Positions 36,554 to 47,854 of a stretch of DNA of 64,000 nucleotides are shown here, piece after piece (position 1 is the first letter of the stretch; each line of letters opens with the position of its first letter). The stretch is from Psilocybe azurescens (taxonomy: Eukaryota > Basidiomycota > Agaricomycetes > Agaricales > Agrocybaceae), in assembly GCA_023853785.1 (NCBI GenBank), contig JAJIRX010000567.1, positions 992,001 through 1,056,000 of the forward strand, in the 5' to 3' direction. Both the position numbers and the translations under genes were made by a program. A model generated the notes under the pieces. The model saw only the letters and a program-made list of their open reading frames with translations. It ran no database searches and was not told the origin of the DNA.

Positions 36554-37030
36554 ACTGCTCTTTTCCTTTCATTGGCATGACCCTTTTCTTTCAACTTCGA
36601 CGACCATGACGAGCCTTCATTTCTCATCTTCCATCTTGGCCTTTCTTTTACATACCACAGTCCCGTATATTGTGGATCATATCGTTTAACATGTTGGCGT
36701 CTTTTCACATATGATACGCTCGGATGGGTTTCTTTTTGCTTTCTTTCATTTTTTATTCATGATGTTTACGACTAGCCACATTCCGCCTTTTATACCTAAT
36801 ACTCGATCCATTATTCCCATTACCCCCAATACCCATAGTGCTTTCATTGGATCGTGCTCTCAATCGTTTAGGTCTCTTAATACATTGGTTGTTTTTTACA
36901 AAAAAAAAATCTTGCGTGAAATCTTGCGTGAATTCCAATATATTCCAATTAAGGAATATGACTCATGGACAAATGTGACTGTCTCGATTAAAGTTATCAA
37001 ATCTAATTCAATTCAATTCATTTAGCATCC
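36554..37030. other. Intergenic gap
   Basis: 477 bp, AT-rich near 36890-37020, with a direct repeat of cttgcgtgaa at about 36911-36931. Promoter of the next gene and 3' flank; no gene. Confidence 0.5.
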
Positions 37031-40000
37031 ATGGCCGCAAAATCAGCGAATTCTGGCAAAGAAAAGCTCATAGACGAGGAGGAAGAGGTTCTCCAGGCCG
37101 TCATCCTTGCCGATAGCTTCAACAAGCGATTCAGACCTCTTACGACACGGAAACCTCGAGTAAGAAATCCAGAGATGTTTCTTTTCTATCTACATCGAAA
37201 TCAACTATATTATCACAGTGCTTGCTTCCGATCTGTAACGCGCCCCTTCTCGATTGGACTTTTGAAAGTCTTGCTCTTGCTGGTGTTCAGGAAGTGTTCG
37301 TGATATGCCGATCTCATGCTGAACTCGTCAAAAACGCGATCAAGTAAGCCTGGATCTGCCTCGCGAAACTGGCATTCTTCTTTTTGTCTTGTTGCTCATT
37401 ATACGATGGAACTTTGACTCTAGGGAATCGAAATGGTCAAAGCCAGGCTCAGGGATGAAGATCGTCCCGATTATGACCGCGAAGGAGACGTTCTCGCCGG
37501 GCGATGCGATGCGGGACATCTACACGCGCGGATTGGTGACGTCTGATTTTGTGCTGGTCATGGGCGACCTGGTGAGCAACATCAGGATCGACGAGGTCGT
37601 GCGGGTGCACAAGGAGCGCAGGAGGACGAACAAGGACGCGATCATGACGATGGTCGTGAAAGAGAGCGGTGTGGATCATAGGACGAGGTGTGTTTTTCCC
37701 TGGATCGATCATCGGCCCCCTTGTTCTTTGTTGTTGGGTACGTTAGGGACTGAACTAACTGATGGTGCTTATTACCTTTGCCTAGAGCGAAAGGCGAATC
37801 GTCTGTGTTTGTGCTAGACCCCAAAACGTCCGAGTGTTTGCATTATGAACATATACAAGGATATCCTGCGACGAAGAGTATCAGTGTGCCGCGCGAGATC
37901 TTGGCCGACCATCCCGAGGTCGACATCAGAAACGATCTGCTCGATTGTTCTATCGATGTCTGCTCAGTTGAGGTTCGTTGTCATCTTTCTCTCTCCTGCT
38001 GTCTAATTGTGCATCGTGTTCGATCTGAGCTGATGATCTCCTTGCCTTTTAATGACTTTTCTAGGTCCCTTCTCTGTTCCAGGATAACTTTGATTATCTG
38101 GATATTCGCCGGGACTTTGTGCATGGTATTTTGACTTCCGACATCCTCATGAAAAACATCTACTGCTATGTTGCTGAAGAAGGGTATGCTGCCCGCGTGC
38201 AAGATACACGCAGTTACGAGTCAATCAGGTAACTTCTAATCCGCTGTTAAAAAGTTCTTGATCATCAAGCCAACTTTCTTCCGTATTTCAGCAAAGACAT
38301 TCTATCAAGATGGACTTTCCCATTGGTACCGGATGACAACCACCCAGGAGGACATATCTACGAACACACGCATGGTAATCGATACATCGCAAAAGATAAC
38401 ACCGTTGTCCTTGCAAGGTGTGTACTTTGAGAAAGTTAAAATACATCAATTCTCATATCTTATTGCATTACAAAAGGACATGTAACATTGGCACCAATAC
38501 GCTTATCGGCTCGTCGACCACGGTCTCCGATAACGCGTCGGTTATTACCTCCGTAGTTGGGCAGAAGTGCACGATTGGAGCCGGCTCTATTATACGCAAC
38601 TCGTACCTTTTTGAGAATGTGGCGATTGGTGCGAACTGCCATGTTGAGCAGAGCATCATAGGCGCTGGCGTGCAAATCAAGGAAGGTTCACGGATCCCGA
38701 AGGGTTGTCTGATCGCCGACGGAGTTATCATTGGGCCGAACGCAACTCTGGAACCGTTTGAGCGACTATCGGTGAAGAGAAACAAAGCGGACATTGAGGC
38801 TGACGAAGACGGTGACGATTCCGATGTGGAGGAAGTCGAAGCTAGTATGTTTTTTCTTCTTTTCTATTCTTTCGCTTCCTTTCTTCATTTTGCCCCCTCC
38901 TTTGTGCTATTTCTCCGAATCTTTGTTCACACGTATTGTTTTATGAACCCTGAAAATAACTTTATTTCTTTTTGCGACAGGTCAAGATTCAATAGACAAG
39001 TCGGCGCTGGGAAAAGATTCGAATGCAATTGTTTGGCCAAGAGCACCACCTGACGAAGAGGATGAGGTAGAAGGGCCCGAAAACTATGAGAACCAGCGGT
39101 TCATGAGACTTGGTACGAACCCTGTTTCTCATTATTTTCCCAAGAGGAGTGGAACGAATATATTCAAACATTCTGACCCTCTTTCTTTATTTCTAAATAC
39201 TCCTATAGGTGATACTGCTTCCGACATTGAGTTGGACGTTTCTGATGATGGATCGTCGTCCGACGATGAGGAAAGCTCCTCGTCTGATGACGACGATTTC
39301 CACGACCGTGAATCCGTATCAGGGCTGTCTGATACGTCGATGGGCATGTCGATGGACATGCCTGCGATTTCTGGGCTGATGGCCGACGCCGAGTTCCGCA
39401 CGGAGGTGACACAGTCGCTGGAGCGCGCGTTTGCGGAGGGCCACTCTGTGGAGAACGCGTCGGTCGAGCTCAAGACACTGCGCATGGCGAGCAACGTGCC
39501 ACTACGGCGCGTGAAAGAAGCGGTCGTGGCTGCCATCGTGGAGAAGATCGTGATCGTGGACGGGGATGCCGCTGGGCAACGCAAGGAGATTTCGACTGTC
39601 ATTAGTCGATGGGGAGATTTGATCAACAGGATTGGCGGGGTGGACCCCGTGGAGACTGTCAGCATTCTCCAGGTAAGTAAAACAAAGATTTGACTGTTGT
39701 ACCTTTATCGAGCTTCTGTGATATTGATGGGTTTTTCTTCTATCGCATAGGCGCACTCTGCGGTGTCAACACGGATGTCGCTCTTCGGACAAATTCTCGC
39801 TGCGCTGTATCAGGAGGACATTGTGGAAGAGGACCACATTCGCGCATGGCATGCTCTTCCAGAGTCCAAGGGAGCGGACCGCAAAGAGGGCCCGGAGACT
39901 GACAATTTCCAAAAGGCCTGGATGATTGGATCACATATGATTCAACAGTTCGACGCACAGGCGAGCGAATCAGAAGAAAGCGAATCAGAGGACGACACAG

Positions 40001-40251
40001 CGCCACCTCCCTCGAAGGCATCAGCAGCGAGCTCAAAACAGAAACAGCCAGTCGAATCGTCTGAAGAAGGCACGGAGAGTGGAGACGACACGGCTTCGGA
40101 CAGCACGGAAGGGGTGGATGGTGGAGAGAGCGAGTCTGCTAGTGAGGATGTGAGCGCGAGCGAGAATTCAAGCAGACCGGTGAGCGCGAGCACAAGCGAG
40201 GATGAAACAACTGGAAGTGAAAGCGAGGACGACGGGGTGATAGTACGTTGA
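37031..40251 (+). CDS. GCD6: Translation initiation factor eIF2B subunit epsilon
   Basis: About ten exons, all junctions in phase. N-terminal nucleotidyltransferase-like domain: LQAVILADSFNKRFRPLTT, CLLPICNAPLLDWTFESLA, FVLVMGDLVSN. Left-handed beta-helix hexapeptides follow: CNIGTNTLIGSSTTVSDNA, CTIGAGSIIRNSYLFENV, VIIGPNATLEPFE. The C-terminal W2/eIF5C domain carries the GEF activity: EISTVISRWGDLINRIGG, QILAALYQEDIVEEDHIRAW and FQKAWMIGSHMIQQF with conserved Trp residues. It catalyses GDP release from eIF2, the regulated step of initiation. A serine/acidic tail of about 95 residues after the W2 domain (40000-40250) is longer than in yeast. No frameshift found. Confidence 0.95.
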
Positions 40252-40427
40252 GTGCGGGCGAGATGTTTAAAATAGACAAGAGAAGCGTCATACGAAATGA
40301 ATATCCAGGGTCCAAATTATTGCATTAGAAAGTCATAAGGTGGTATCATCAAACAATAAAAGTACACTAGGAAATGTCTGTGGGTGTCGTGGAAGGGCAT
40401 ATATGTATAAAATCGGATATGCGGTGA

Positions 40428-40819
40428 TCAATATTTTAATATGATATATAAGGCTAAAGGAAGGGGTCAGCTGGGACAAAGGAAGTAATGAGGAGGGCAA
40501 CATGCCATGGATGATTCCGGGACTAGAAAGCGAAGGGAAATTAGGAAGGTCTACAGGATAACTGAAAATATAGCTCACATATAGCCCAAGATTGTCAGGA
40601 GAATGTTAATGAACTAGAGAGAAACGAATAAGTGATTTAGAACCATAGATTGTGAGATAGGAGAACGCACGAAATCGGCGCCGCAGCCGCGCTCCAAGAA
40701 GACACCCAGAGGTGGCAAGAAGATGGCGAGGAGGATCTAGGCGGTTAAAAATGAGCACAGGTGGTCAGTATACAGCGGAGGATAATTACTTTGCAAATGT
40801 CAGAAGCGGTGAAAGCCAT
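40428..40819 (-). CDS. PMP3: PMP3/stress-induced plasma membrane proteolipid, five exons
   Basis: Exons complement(40790..40819, 40671..40736, 40579..40613, 40506..40522, 40428..40453) total 174 nt, giving 57 residues. The sequence has the whole family pattern: start MAFTASDICK, ILLAIFLPPLGVFLERGC, GADFFINILLTILGYIPG, IIHALYIILKY and stop. Two membrane helices and no signal peptide. PMP3 proteins tune membrane potential and ion tolerance. The fourth intron (40505-40454) needs a GC donor (gcatgt) to give the conserved HALYIILKY end; an alternative GT donor gives a non-conserved tail. The exons are too short to be seen as ORFs, which is why it is easily missed. Starts 170 bp from a divergent gene. 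Confidence 0.9.
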
Positions 40820-40989
40820 GATGAGGGTAGGAATGAAATTGAGGAAAGAGACCAAAGTGCTAAGTCTTTTATATGGGCCCAAGAGATTCAGGGGTGTGAC
40901 GTCACAGAGATAAATTTGGCGGTCCGCATGTGCGTCATTTGCAAGAGGTCACTGAGGGTCACTGACAGTCCAGTCCAACAAAGATCGTA
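40820..40989. promoter_or_regulatory. 170-bp bidirectional promoter, PMP3 / kynurenine formamidase
   Basis: Only 170 bp separate divergent start codons, so control regions must overlap. A gtgacgtcac palindrome at about 40897-40906 fits a CRE-like bZIP site. It is unusual enough to note but not proof of use. Confidence 0.45.
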
Positions 40990-41843
40990 ATGGACAGCAT
41001 TCCATACTCCGCATATCCTGATGACCCACTCCGCCAATTCGATTTCTATTTGCCGGAACTGCCTCATTTAACACATGTTCCGCCGCTCATTTGTTTTATC
41101 CACGGTGGTGCTTGGAAATCGTTAGTCTTTAGGTGTAGCTCTTTACGCAGATACTAATAGCGCAGTACACTAGCGAAGACAAGCGTGACCATGCCCAGCT
41201 TGCTCGCAGTCTCGCCACTGCCACTCGATGCCCTGTAGCTGTGCCCAACTATCGCCTCACTCCCCGCGACAATCAGGATCCCAGTTTTCGTCATCCAATC
41301 CATGCCGAGGACATTCTCGCCTTCCTCGTCTTTGTCAGGAAATGGCGTAATCAAGAATCTGCTCCATTTGACCCAGACTCTCTGGTTCTACTCGGACATA
41401 GCTGCAGTGCACATATGCTGTCCGCCATTTTCCTCGGCAGTGACCAAGCCAGCTTGAACCCTGCCCAAGACCTGCTGCGCGCTGTCAAGGGCATAGTCAT
41501 GTCAGAAGGCATTTACGACCTAGACGCACTCATAGCGCGTTTTCCCGCTTATCATCAATGGTTTATCGAGCCTACCTTTGGTCCTTCCGAGTCTTACGAA
41601 CGCTTTTCGGCTCTTCGATATCCCCTCCGACCTTCTTCGGAAATATCCTGGCTTTTACTCCATTCAAAAGGCGATACCCTCATAGATCTTGACCAAACGC
41701 GGGCCATGCACTCTCATCTTACCCAAATTGCACCTCTGGCGGTATCTATCAACACGGAGGACCTCAAAGAAGAACACGACGACATCTTCACCAGTGACAC
41801 ATATCTCAAGATAGTCAGCCAATTTATATCCAAATTTATGTAA
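40990..41843 (+). CDS. BNA7: Kynurenine formamidase (BNA7-like alpha/beta hydrolase)
   Basis: Exons 40990-41120 and 41174-41843; 266 residues. Seen: oxyanion motif IHGGAWKSEDKRDHAQ, VAVPNYRLTPRD, nucleophile elbow LLGHSCSAHM, acid HSKGDTLIDL and a C-terminal His in DLKEEHDDIF, the triad in the usual order. The family cleaves N-formylkynurenine to kynurenine and formate, the second step of tryptophan degradation to NAD. A general carboxylesterase is possible from the fold alone. The flanking genes (kynureninase convergent, 22 bp between stops; kynurenine 3-monooxygenase next) strongly favour the kynurenine role. Confidence 0.85.
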
Positions 41844-41865
41844 AATATCCTAAATAGTAAATATA

Positions 41866-43764
41866 CTATTGCTCTGCAGACGCAAGCGCGTTTTCCAGAA
41901 CCTCCACCGCGTGTTCGCAGTCTTTCAACGTATTATACAGGGGCGCAGGCGCCAGACGGATCACGTCAGGTTCCCTTTCGTCTCCGATAACCCCATTCTT
42001 CGATAGATAAGCGTGCACCGCTTGCATCGTTCCCGATCCAACAGGCAAAAAAGGAGCGACAGCTGTGCGCCACGCTCTGAGGGCTCATCAGGCGTGATGA
42101 TCGTGAATCCTGCCTTGCTCTTGTGCTTCTTTGCTTGTCCAGGCTGCACGAAATATTTCGACTTTTGAGCAGCTTATCCAGCTCGGCTGTTAGTTCCAGA
42201 GATCGTTGTCGTACGGGACCCATCATTCCCACTTTCTTGAAGACGCGCAGGGAGCCCAGCAGAGCAGCTACTGCTAACGCAGAAGGATTTGATTGCTGGA
42301 ATCCTTGTGCACCTTTGATCGGTGAGAACGTAGGTGGCATGTTAAAGCGTGTGGTCAGCTCGTGTCCCCACCATCCTGCAAATCTGAAAAATTTTACAGA
42401 AGAGAAAAACAATAAGCGAAGATACTAAAGAGCTCTAGACCCAAGGAACGCACTTTGGGCGTTCGGTCTCATGCCATTTGTCGTGGATGAATAGACCGGC
42501 TATGCCTCCAGGGCCAGAGTTGACATATTTGTAGGTGCAGAATGCCGCAAAATCGACATTCCAATCATGTAATGCGAGGGGGACATTCCCAATGGCATGC
42601 GCTAGATCCCAACCACAGATACAGCCCTAAAATTCGAGCGATATATTAGCAATACGAAGAAAGAAAGGGTAAATGGAATAAGAAAAGAAAAGGAATCGCC
42701 CCCATGGAGCAGGCAGCTCTTTTTCGTTTAATTTGTCTATTATGAGAATGAAAATAGGAAGGAAGAAGAAATCACCTTATCTTGAGCCTTCTTTGTGATG
42801 GACTGCATGGCGAACCATTGGCCGGTATAGTATTGGATGCCACTGAACAAAACGAGAGCAATCGAGTCTCCTTCTTTTCGATGGTTTCGAGAATATCTTC
42901 TTCTCTCAGGGTATATTCTCCCTCCCGAGGAGACAATTCGAGAATAGCCGTTGACGGGTCGAGACCATGTGCAAGAACTTGTGATTGAAAAGCATACTAG
43001 AGAGAACAGAAATAAATTAAATTGACGGTTCAAAAAGTTGAAAAGAGATTAGAAATATGGGAGTTACCTGATCCGAGGGGAAAGCGTGAGCTTCGCAGAG
43101 GATCTTGAACCGACTGGGGGTAGGTTTGTAGAAAGAGTCCATCATGAGGTGCAGATTGTTAGTCAGGGTGCCCATACAGGCGACTTCGCTTTCATTTGCC
43201 CCTGTGAAATAAGTGAAAGTGTAAAGTGTAAAGTGTAAGCAACGCCGGATTGCAGGGATGGGTGATAGAAATAAAGCTATGTACCGATGAGTTCTGCGAG
43301 TAAAACGTTGACCTCGTCGGTACATTTCGTCCAGGGACGGTCATAGGGGTGCGAGAAGTGTCCTATGACGGCACTTTAGGCGAAATGAATGAATGCATGG
43401 GTTTCACACCGGGGATGAATGAGAAATTCGGACAAACGATAGTGGATTATATGGACGAGGAGAAGGAGAGGTTATTGGCTTTTCGGTCAAGAGCGGATGG
43501 GAATTAAAGGTATACCATGTTCTCCATGCGTGCAACTCCTCTTGGACAAGATCGAAGGAGGGTTTTGGTAGCAATCCTAACGAGTTCCCACACAAATACG
43601 TGCATTTACTTTCTGCACATCCGATCGTTAACACCAAGAGTTAAAATGCAGGGAGGATAAGAAATCATACCGCCGTCGGTGGTAGCAGTTGCGCCGACAT
43701 CCTTATTGGAGGGTTTATCAAAATCGTTAGTCAAAGGCGTATATAGATCCTGTTTTACAGACAT
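41866..43764 (-). CDS. BNA5: Kynureninase (two apparent frameshifts near the C-terminus)
   Basis: A PLP enzyme that cleaves 3-hydroxykynurenine to 3-hydroxyanthranilate and alanine. Segments in order: [110 protein letters not shown], the PLP-lysine motif [39 protein letters not shown] and [10 protein letters not shown]. Seven or so exons. Two one-base corrections are needed: the run at 42156-42158 (3, need 4) to give [12 protein letters not shown], and 42047-42052 (6, need 7) to give [14 protein letters not shown]. The N-terminus ([16 protein letters not shown]) is about 30 residues and poorly conserved, so the start is moderately certain. Confidence 0.92.
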
Positions 43765-44113
43765 AGTAGTTGTGGAATAAGAACAGAACAGCTGCAAGAT
43801 CCGAAGACATTGATTTGTGTAGATTAGATTGCTTCAAGTTTAAGAGCAATCTAGCCGATGATGGCAATCGTGATTGATGATCAACGCATCAGTCATCGAC
43901 CGCGGGCCAGATCTTGCTGTACAGAGAAATTTGACCGCTTCCGTCCCGAGCTTTTCAAACGGACTCCGGAGTCAAACGGTCGAACGATATGGCCTTGCTG
44001 ACTACGTTGGCCCGTGCTCATCATCGCTAATCGTAGGGCGAACGTCGGATTTATCAGCGCTGTATCTCTATCCTTGTGTCTTCCATCTCCTAAGATCCCA
44101 TAAAAGTTTTCCA
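43765..44113. promoter_or_regulatory. Bidirectional promoter, kynureninase / kynurenine 3-monooxygenase
   Basis: 349 bp between divergent start codons of two consecutive enzymes of the same pathway. Co-regulation is a reasonable inference; no single factor site is named. Confidence 0.5.
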
Positions 44114-46130
44114 ATGCAGTCGCCCAGCAAGAAGGCAGTCGTCATCGGCGCAGGGCCTGTGGGCGCACTCACGGCATTGGCGCTGGCCAAGCGTGGGTGG
44201 TCCGTTGAACTATATGAAGGCCGTCCAGGTGAGAACAAACAACAACATTACATTTCACATCACCTTTGGCTGTGTTATAATCGTCCTTCGTTTGGTTTGG
44301 TTTTAATGAAATGAACTTCGCACAAGTCACGGAATATAGACTAAAATTGCCGCGTTCTTATCAGATATGCGTCTCGCTTCGTCCAAGGCCGCGTTGGGTC
44401 AGCGGTCTATCAACCTTGCTATATCACATCGCGGTATTGCAGCATTAGAAACCGTCGAGCCCGCTGCGGCCCAGCGGTTCCTGCAGTCCGCTATACCTAT
44501 GCGTGGGCGCATGATCCATAAATTATCTGGCGAGTTAGACAGCCAGCTCTATGACAGAGATGGACAGGTGCGTGGAATACTTGTCCCCACATTTTGCCCC
44601 TTTAACGAACAATACGCCCGCCCTTTTTTTTAACCGTTGACAGTGTATAAATTCCATCGACAGGGCACTCCTGAATGAAGGGTTGCTCGATCAAGTGTCT
44701 GAGACCCCTACTATCCGTACTTTTTTTAATCACAAAGTCATCGCGGTCGACTTTGATAATGGGACTATGTCCGTTCACGATACCTTATCCAACAAGGAAG
44801 TTACTGTTCGTTTCGATCTTTGCATTGGAGCGGACGGCAGCTATTCTGTAATTCGACGACAGATGATGCGAGTGGTTAGGTAATTTTCCCTGTCGCCTGT
44901 CGATTGTTCTGTGGCTGATGCGTTTTCCTTTTTCCCATCAACTCTCCCTGACATTCAATCCGTTACTCAGAATGAATTATCAACAAGAGTATATCAGGGA
45001 CGAATATCTTGAATTGAAAATGCCGGCAGCCCGGGACGTTAATGGCGAATCCACATTTCTGCTTGATCCTAATCATCTACACATATGGCCCCGCCACTCT
45101 TTCATGCTAATAGCCCTCCCTAACAAAGTAAAGTCCCATGTGGTATCTATGCTTTTTTTTTTTTCATTAATGTATATTCTTATCACCAGGATAAAAACAT
45201 TTACGTGCACTTTATTTGCACCGTCCGCCGAGCTTGATCGCCTCTGTACCCCCGAGAGCATAGTGGCCTGGTTTAAGTTGAATTTCCCTGATGCTACCCA
45301 CCTTATTGGCGAAAAATCATTGGTGGAAGATTTCAAGCGGAATCCCAGAAGTCCACTGATTTGTACGAAGGTAATTTTAATTTAATGTGCGGTCAAGGGA
45401 AAGTTGTGATTGTAACCACATCACCCGTGAGGGTCTATTTTCGGTTAGGCAAACCCGTACCATTACAAAGATCGAGCCATCATCTTGGGAGATGCAGCAC
45501 ACTCCATGGTGCCATTCTACGGGCAAGGTCTAAATGCAGGCCTAGAGGATGTGCGAATTTTATCGACTCTGTTAGATGAAGAAGGAGTTTCTTCGACACC
45601 TTCGATCTGCGATGGCAAGAATGGTCAAGATCGACGCTTAGGCAATGCCCTTCAACGTTATACAGACACTAGACATGAGGATCTCATCGCTATATCAGAT
45701 CTCGCTATGAATAATTAGTGAGTCCCTCCGTTCTTTTTCATTTTCGGGGGTTCCAGTTGTTGATATCCCAATTTTGTTCAGTGTCGAGATGCGCCATTCT
45801 GTAACACAACTCAGCTACTTGTTCAGGAAAACTCTAGACAACCTTTTATATTCTCTGACGTCGCCCCAGATGATGTCTCTGTCGTCTTTGATCCCAACAC
45901 TGTCTAGCCTTCCCTACCCACCTGGTAAACCTAAAGGATGGCTTCCATTATACACTATGGTCACATTCCGACCGGATATCAATTACGCTACTGTAAAAAA
46001 AAAGGCTGCACGCCAGGCGACCATTCTGACTGGGCTAAGTCAGATAGGAGTAATTGTCTTTGGAGCGGCGGGAGCGTGGTTAATGTGGTCTACAGGGGAC
46101 ATGGTGTTGAATTTATTGGGACAAAAGTAA
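44114..46130 (+). CDS. BNA4: Kynurenine 3-monooxygenase (one apparent frameshift)
   Basis: Exons 44114-44228, 44365-44567, 44644-44879, 44971-45127, 45190-45370, 45449-45717, 45782-46130; 502 residues after correction. FAD-dependent hydroxylase, outer mitochondrial membrane. Seen: VVIGAGPVGALTALALAKRG (dinucleotide fold), INLAISHRGIAAL, the FDLCIGADGSYSVIRR motif (DG motif), FLLDPNHLHIWPRHSFML, ILGDAAHSMVPFYGQGLNAG (GD motif), DVRILSTLLDE, and a C-terminal helix IGVIVFGAAGAWLMW as the membrane anchor. It makes 3-hydroxykynurenine. The A run at 45193-45197 is one base too long: four A restores NKDKTFTCTLFAP. Confidence 0.95.
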
Positions 46131-46730
46131 ATGAACGTCAAACCTTGATAATCCCAGAACAGCGGACATGGTTCCGTTTAAATCTGTCTTCCAAGGAAAC
46201 CTGTTGTTAAATGCACCAAGGAATGAATATCATTGGACAGAATCTAGAAATGTCTTTTGAGAAGCTCGCACATCTCGTCAGCGATTGCAAGGTATCTTCC
46301 CATGGTTTCTTTTTTCAACCAAGGTTGTTGATTTATTCTCCCCCTCCCCCTAGCTGTCGTCATTATCTCCGAGTAGTCGCCCACGAGGCTCGCAAAGCTG
46401 GTAAAAGAAAGAGTTGATTGTACAGATGACACACCTGATTCTAGGACGAAAATATGTTCATATGTACTACACCCCATAAATAAATGACGTGGTAACCAGG
46501 ATAATGCCAAATATATGTCCGTTCATATAGTTTGAAAAAATAAAGTTTGAGGCGTAACGATAAAACAAGGTCGAGGGAGAATATTCATGTCGGTCATAAG
46601 TTGCCTAGACTAAAAATGCACAGCATATGATGGGAGTTCAAGATAAAAGGCCAGATGGTAGAAAGGAAGAAAAATGGGAGGGAGGGTATCGAGTGGATGG
46701 ATAAATTCATGAAAAATCGACGTTAGAAGT
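46131..46730. other. Convergent 3' flanks
   Basis: 600 bp between the stops of the monooxygenase and AT-hook genes. A run such as ctccccctccccc lies at 46336-46349. No gene or RNA supported. Confidence 0.5.
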
Positions 46731-47330
46731 TCAAGTAGAGGGGGCTTTTTTCGACGGTCGCCCTCGTTTCTTCTTCGCGCTGGAATCGCCTGCTACATCT
46801 GCACTCGTTGTAGCTTCGCCTGACGCGGGCTTTGGATTTTTGGGAGGCCGTCCCCTTGGCCGTTTCGGGGGCGGTTCCTCTCCCGTGTCTTCCTTCTTCT
46901 CCTAAATAGGACATGAACAATAGATTCGAACGGCCGAATAAGAAATCGTGTGCCCACCTTTGGCGGACGACCGCGCTTTCGCTGAACAGTAGGTGTAGTG
47001 GGACTTTCGGGACCAGCGGAAGATGTGCCAGACTTTTTGTTCTTACTGCCCTTCGGGCGACCGCGGCCGCGCTTGACGGCTGAGGCAGTCGAAGTGCCTA
47101 GATAAAGATAATAAAATCATCTCCCGCAATTAGCACGCGAGTTCGCATCGAATTGTCATCGAGTTTGGGAAAATGGGAATAGAATAGAGATTTCCGGAGT
47201 AATGACGGAAAGAGAAAGGGATTTGCTCACCCGGCTCAGCATCATCGGTAGCATGGTTGGTTTCTGCTAACTCGTCGACCGACTGCTTATCCAGGCCCTC
47301 ATCCTGTGCGTCGTTGGGGGGCGTCGACAT
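46731..47330 (-). CDS. Small AT-hook DNA-binding protein (HMG-I/Y-like)
   Basis: Exons complement(47231..47330, 46958..47097, 46731..46901); 136 residues. The N-terminus is acidic (MSTPPNDAQDEGLDKQS). Four AT-hook cores are present: KRGRGRPKGSKNKK, QRKRGRPPK, KRPRGRPPKNPK and KKKRGRPSKK. Between them are Ser/Thr/Pro linkers. AT-hooks insert RGRP into the minor groove of AT-rich DNA; proteins with several hooks act as chromatin architectural factors. There is no other domain. Not assigned to any characterised fungal gene, so the name is by motif only. Confidence 0.85.
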
Positions 47331-47854
47331 TGAAAGACAGACGCGCGATGGTTGCGGATAGGCGACTGGGGAGAGGGAGATTGAGCGCGCTGGGATGATA
47401 CTGGGAGGAAAGGAAGTGGGGAAAAGTCGAGAGGGCCGGCTTTAATGAACCAATTCTTTCGCCGTATTTAGAACAAGTAGAATCATTTGTATTGTTGTTT
47501 CCCTCGCATTTTATTATTATTATCCTTCAACCAACAACTGTCTTCCTACACTTTTTACCCCTGATTTTTGGGGGTTTCTTACTCACGTAATGAAATCGAG
47601 TTTAATAAATGCCCAATCTTTCCCCTTATTTTGTGCTCGGCTAATCTCCTGTGTACAAGAGACCGTCCTCTTCAATCAGGAAATAATCGCGCTAACCGCC
47701 GATCAGAACGTCCAACACACATCTCACCGGCCATACCGGGTCCTCCGCCCGAATATTATGCCGCGGAGATGCGGAGATTCAATCTGCACTCGGCACACCC
47801 GGCATCTGACACGACATCATCGTCTGTCGCTTGTGTGTCCCGTCGTCCTTCCTA
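47331..47854. promoter_or_regulatory. Divergent promoter region, AT-hook gene / Yos9
   Basis: 524 bp between divergent genes. Open frames at 47568-47850 on the plus strand have no family signal and lie in the leader of the lectin gene. Confidence 0.45.

Noticed and set aside
39132..39665. 177-codon minus-strand ORF
   Set aside because: Antisense of the acidic and W2 region of eIF2B-epsilon, which is clearly coding on the plus strand.
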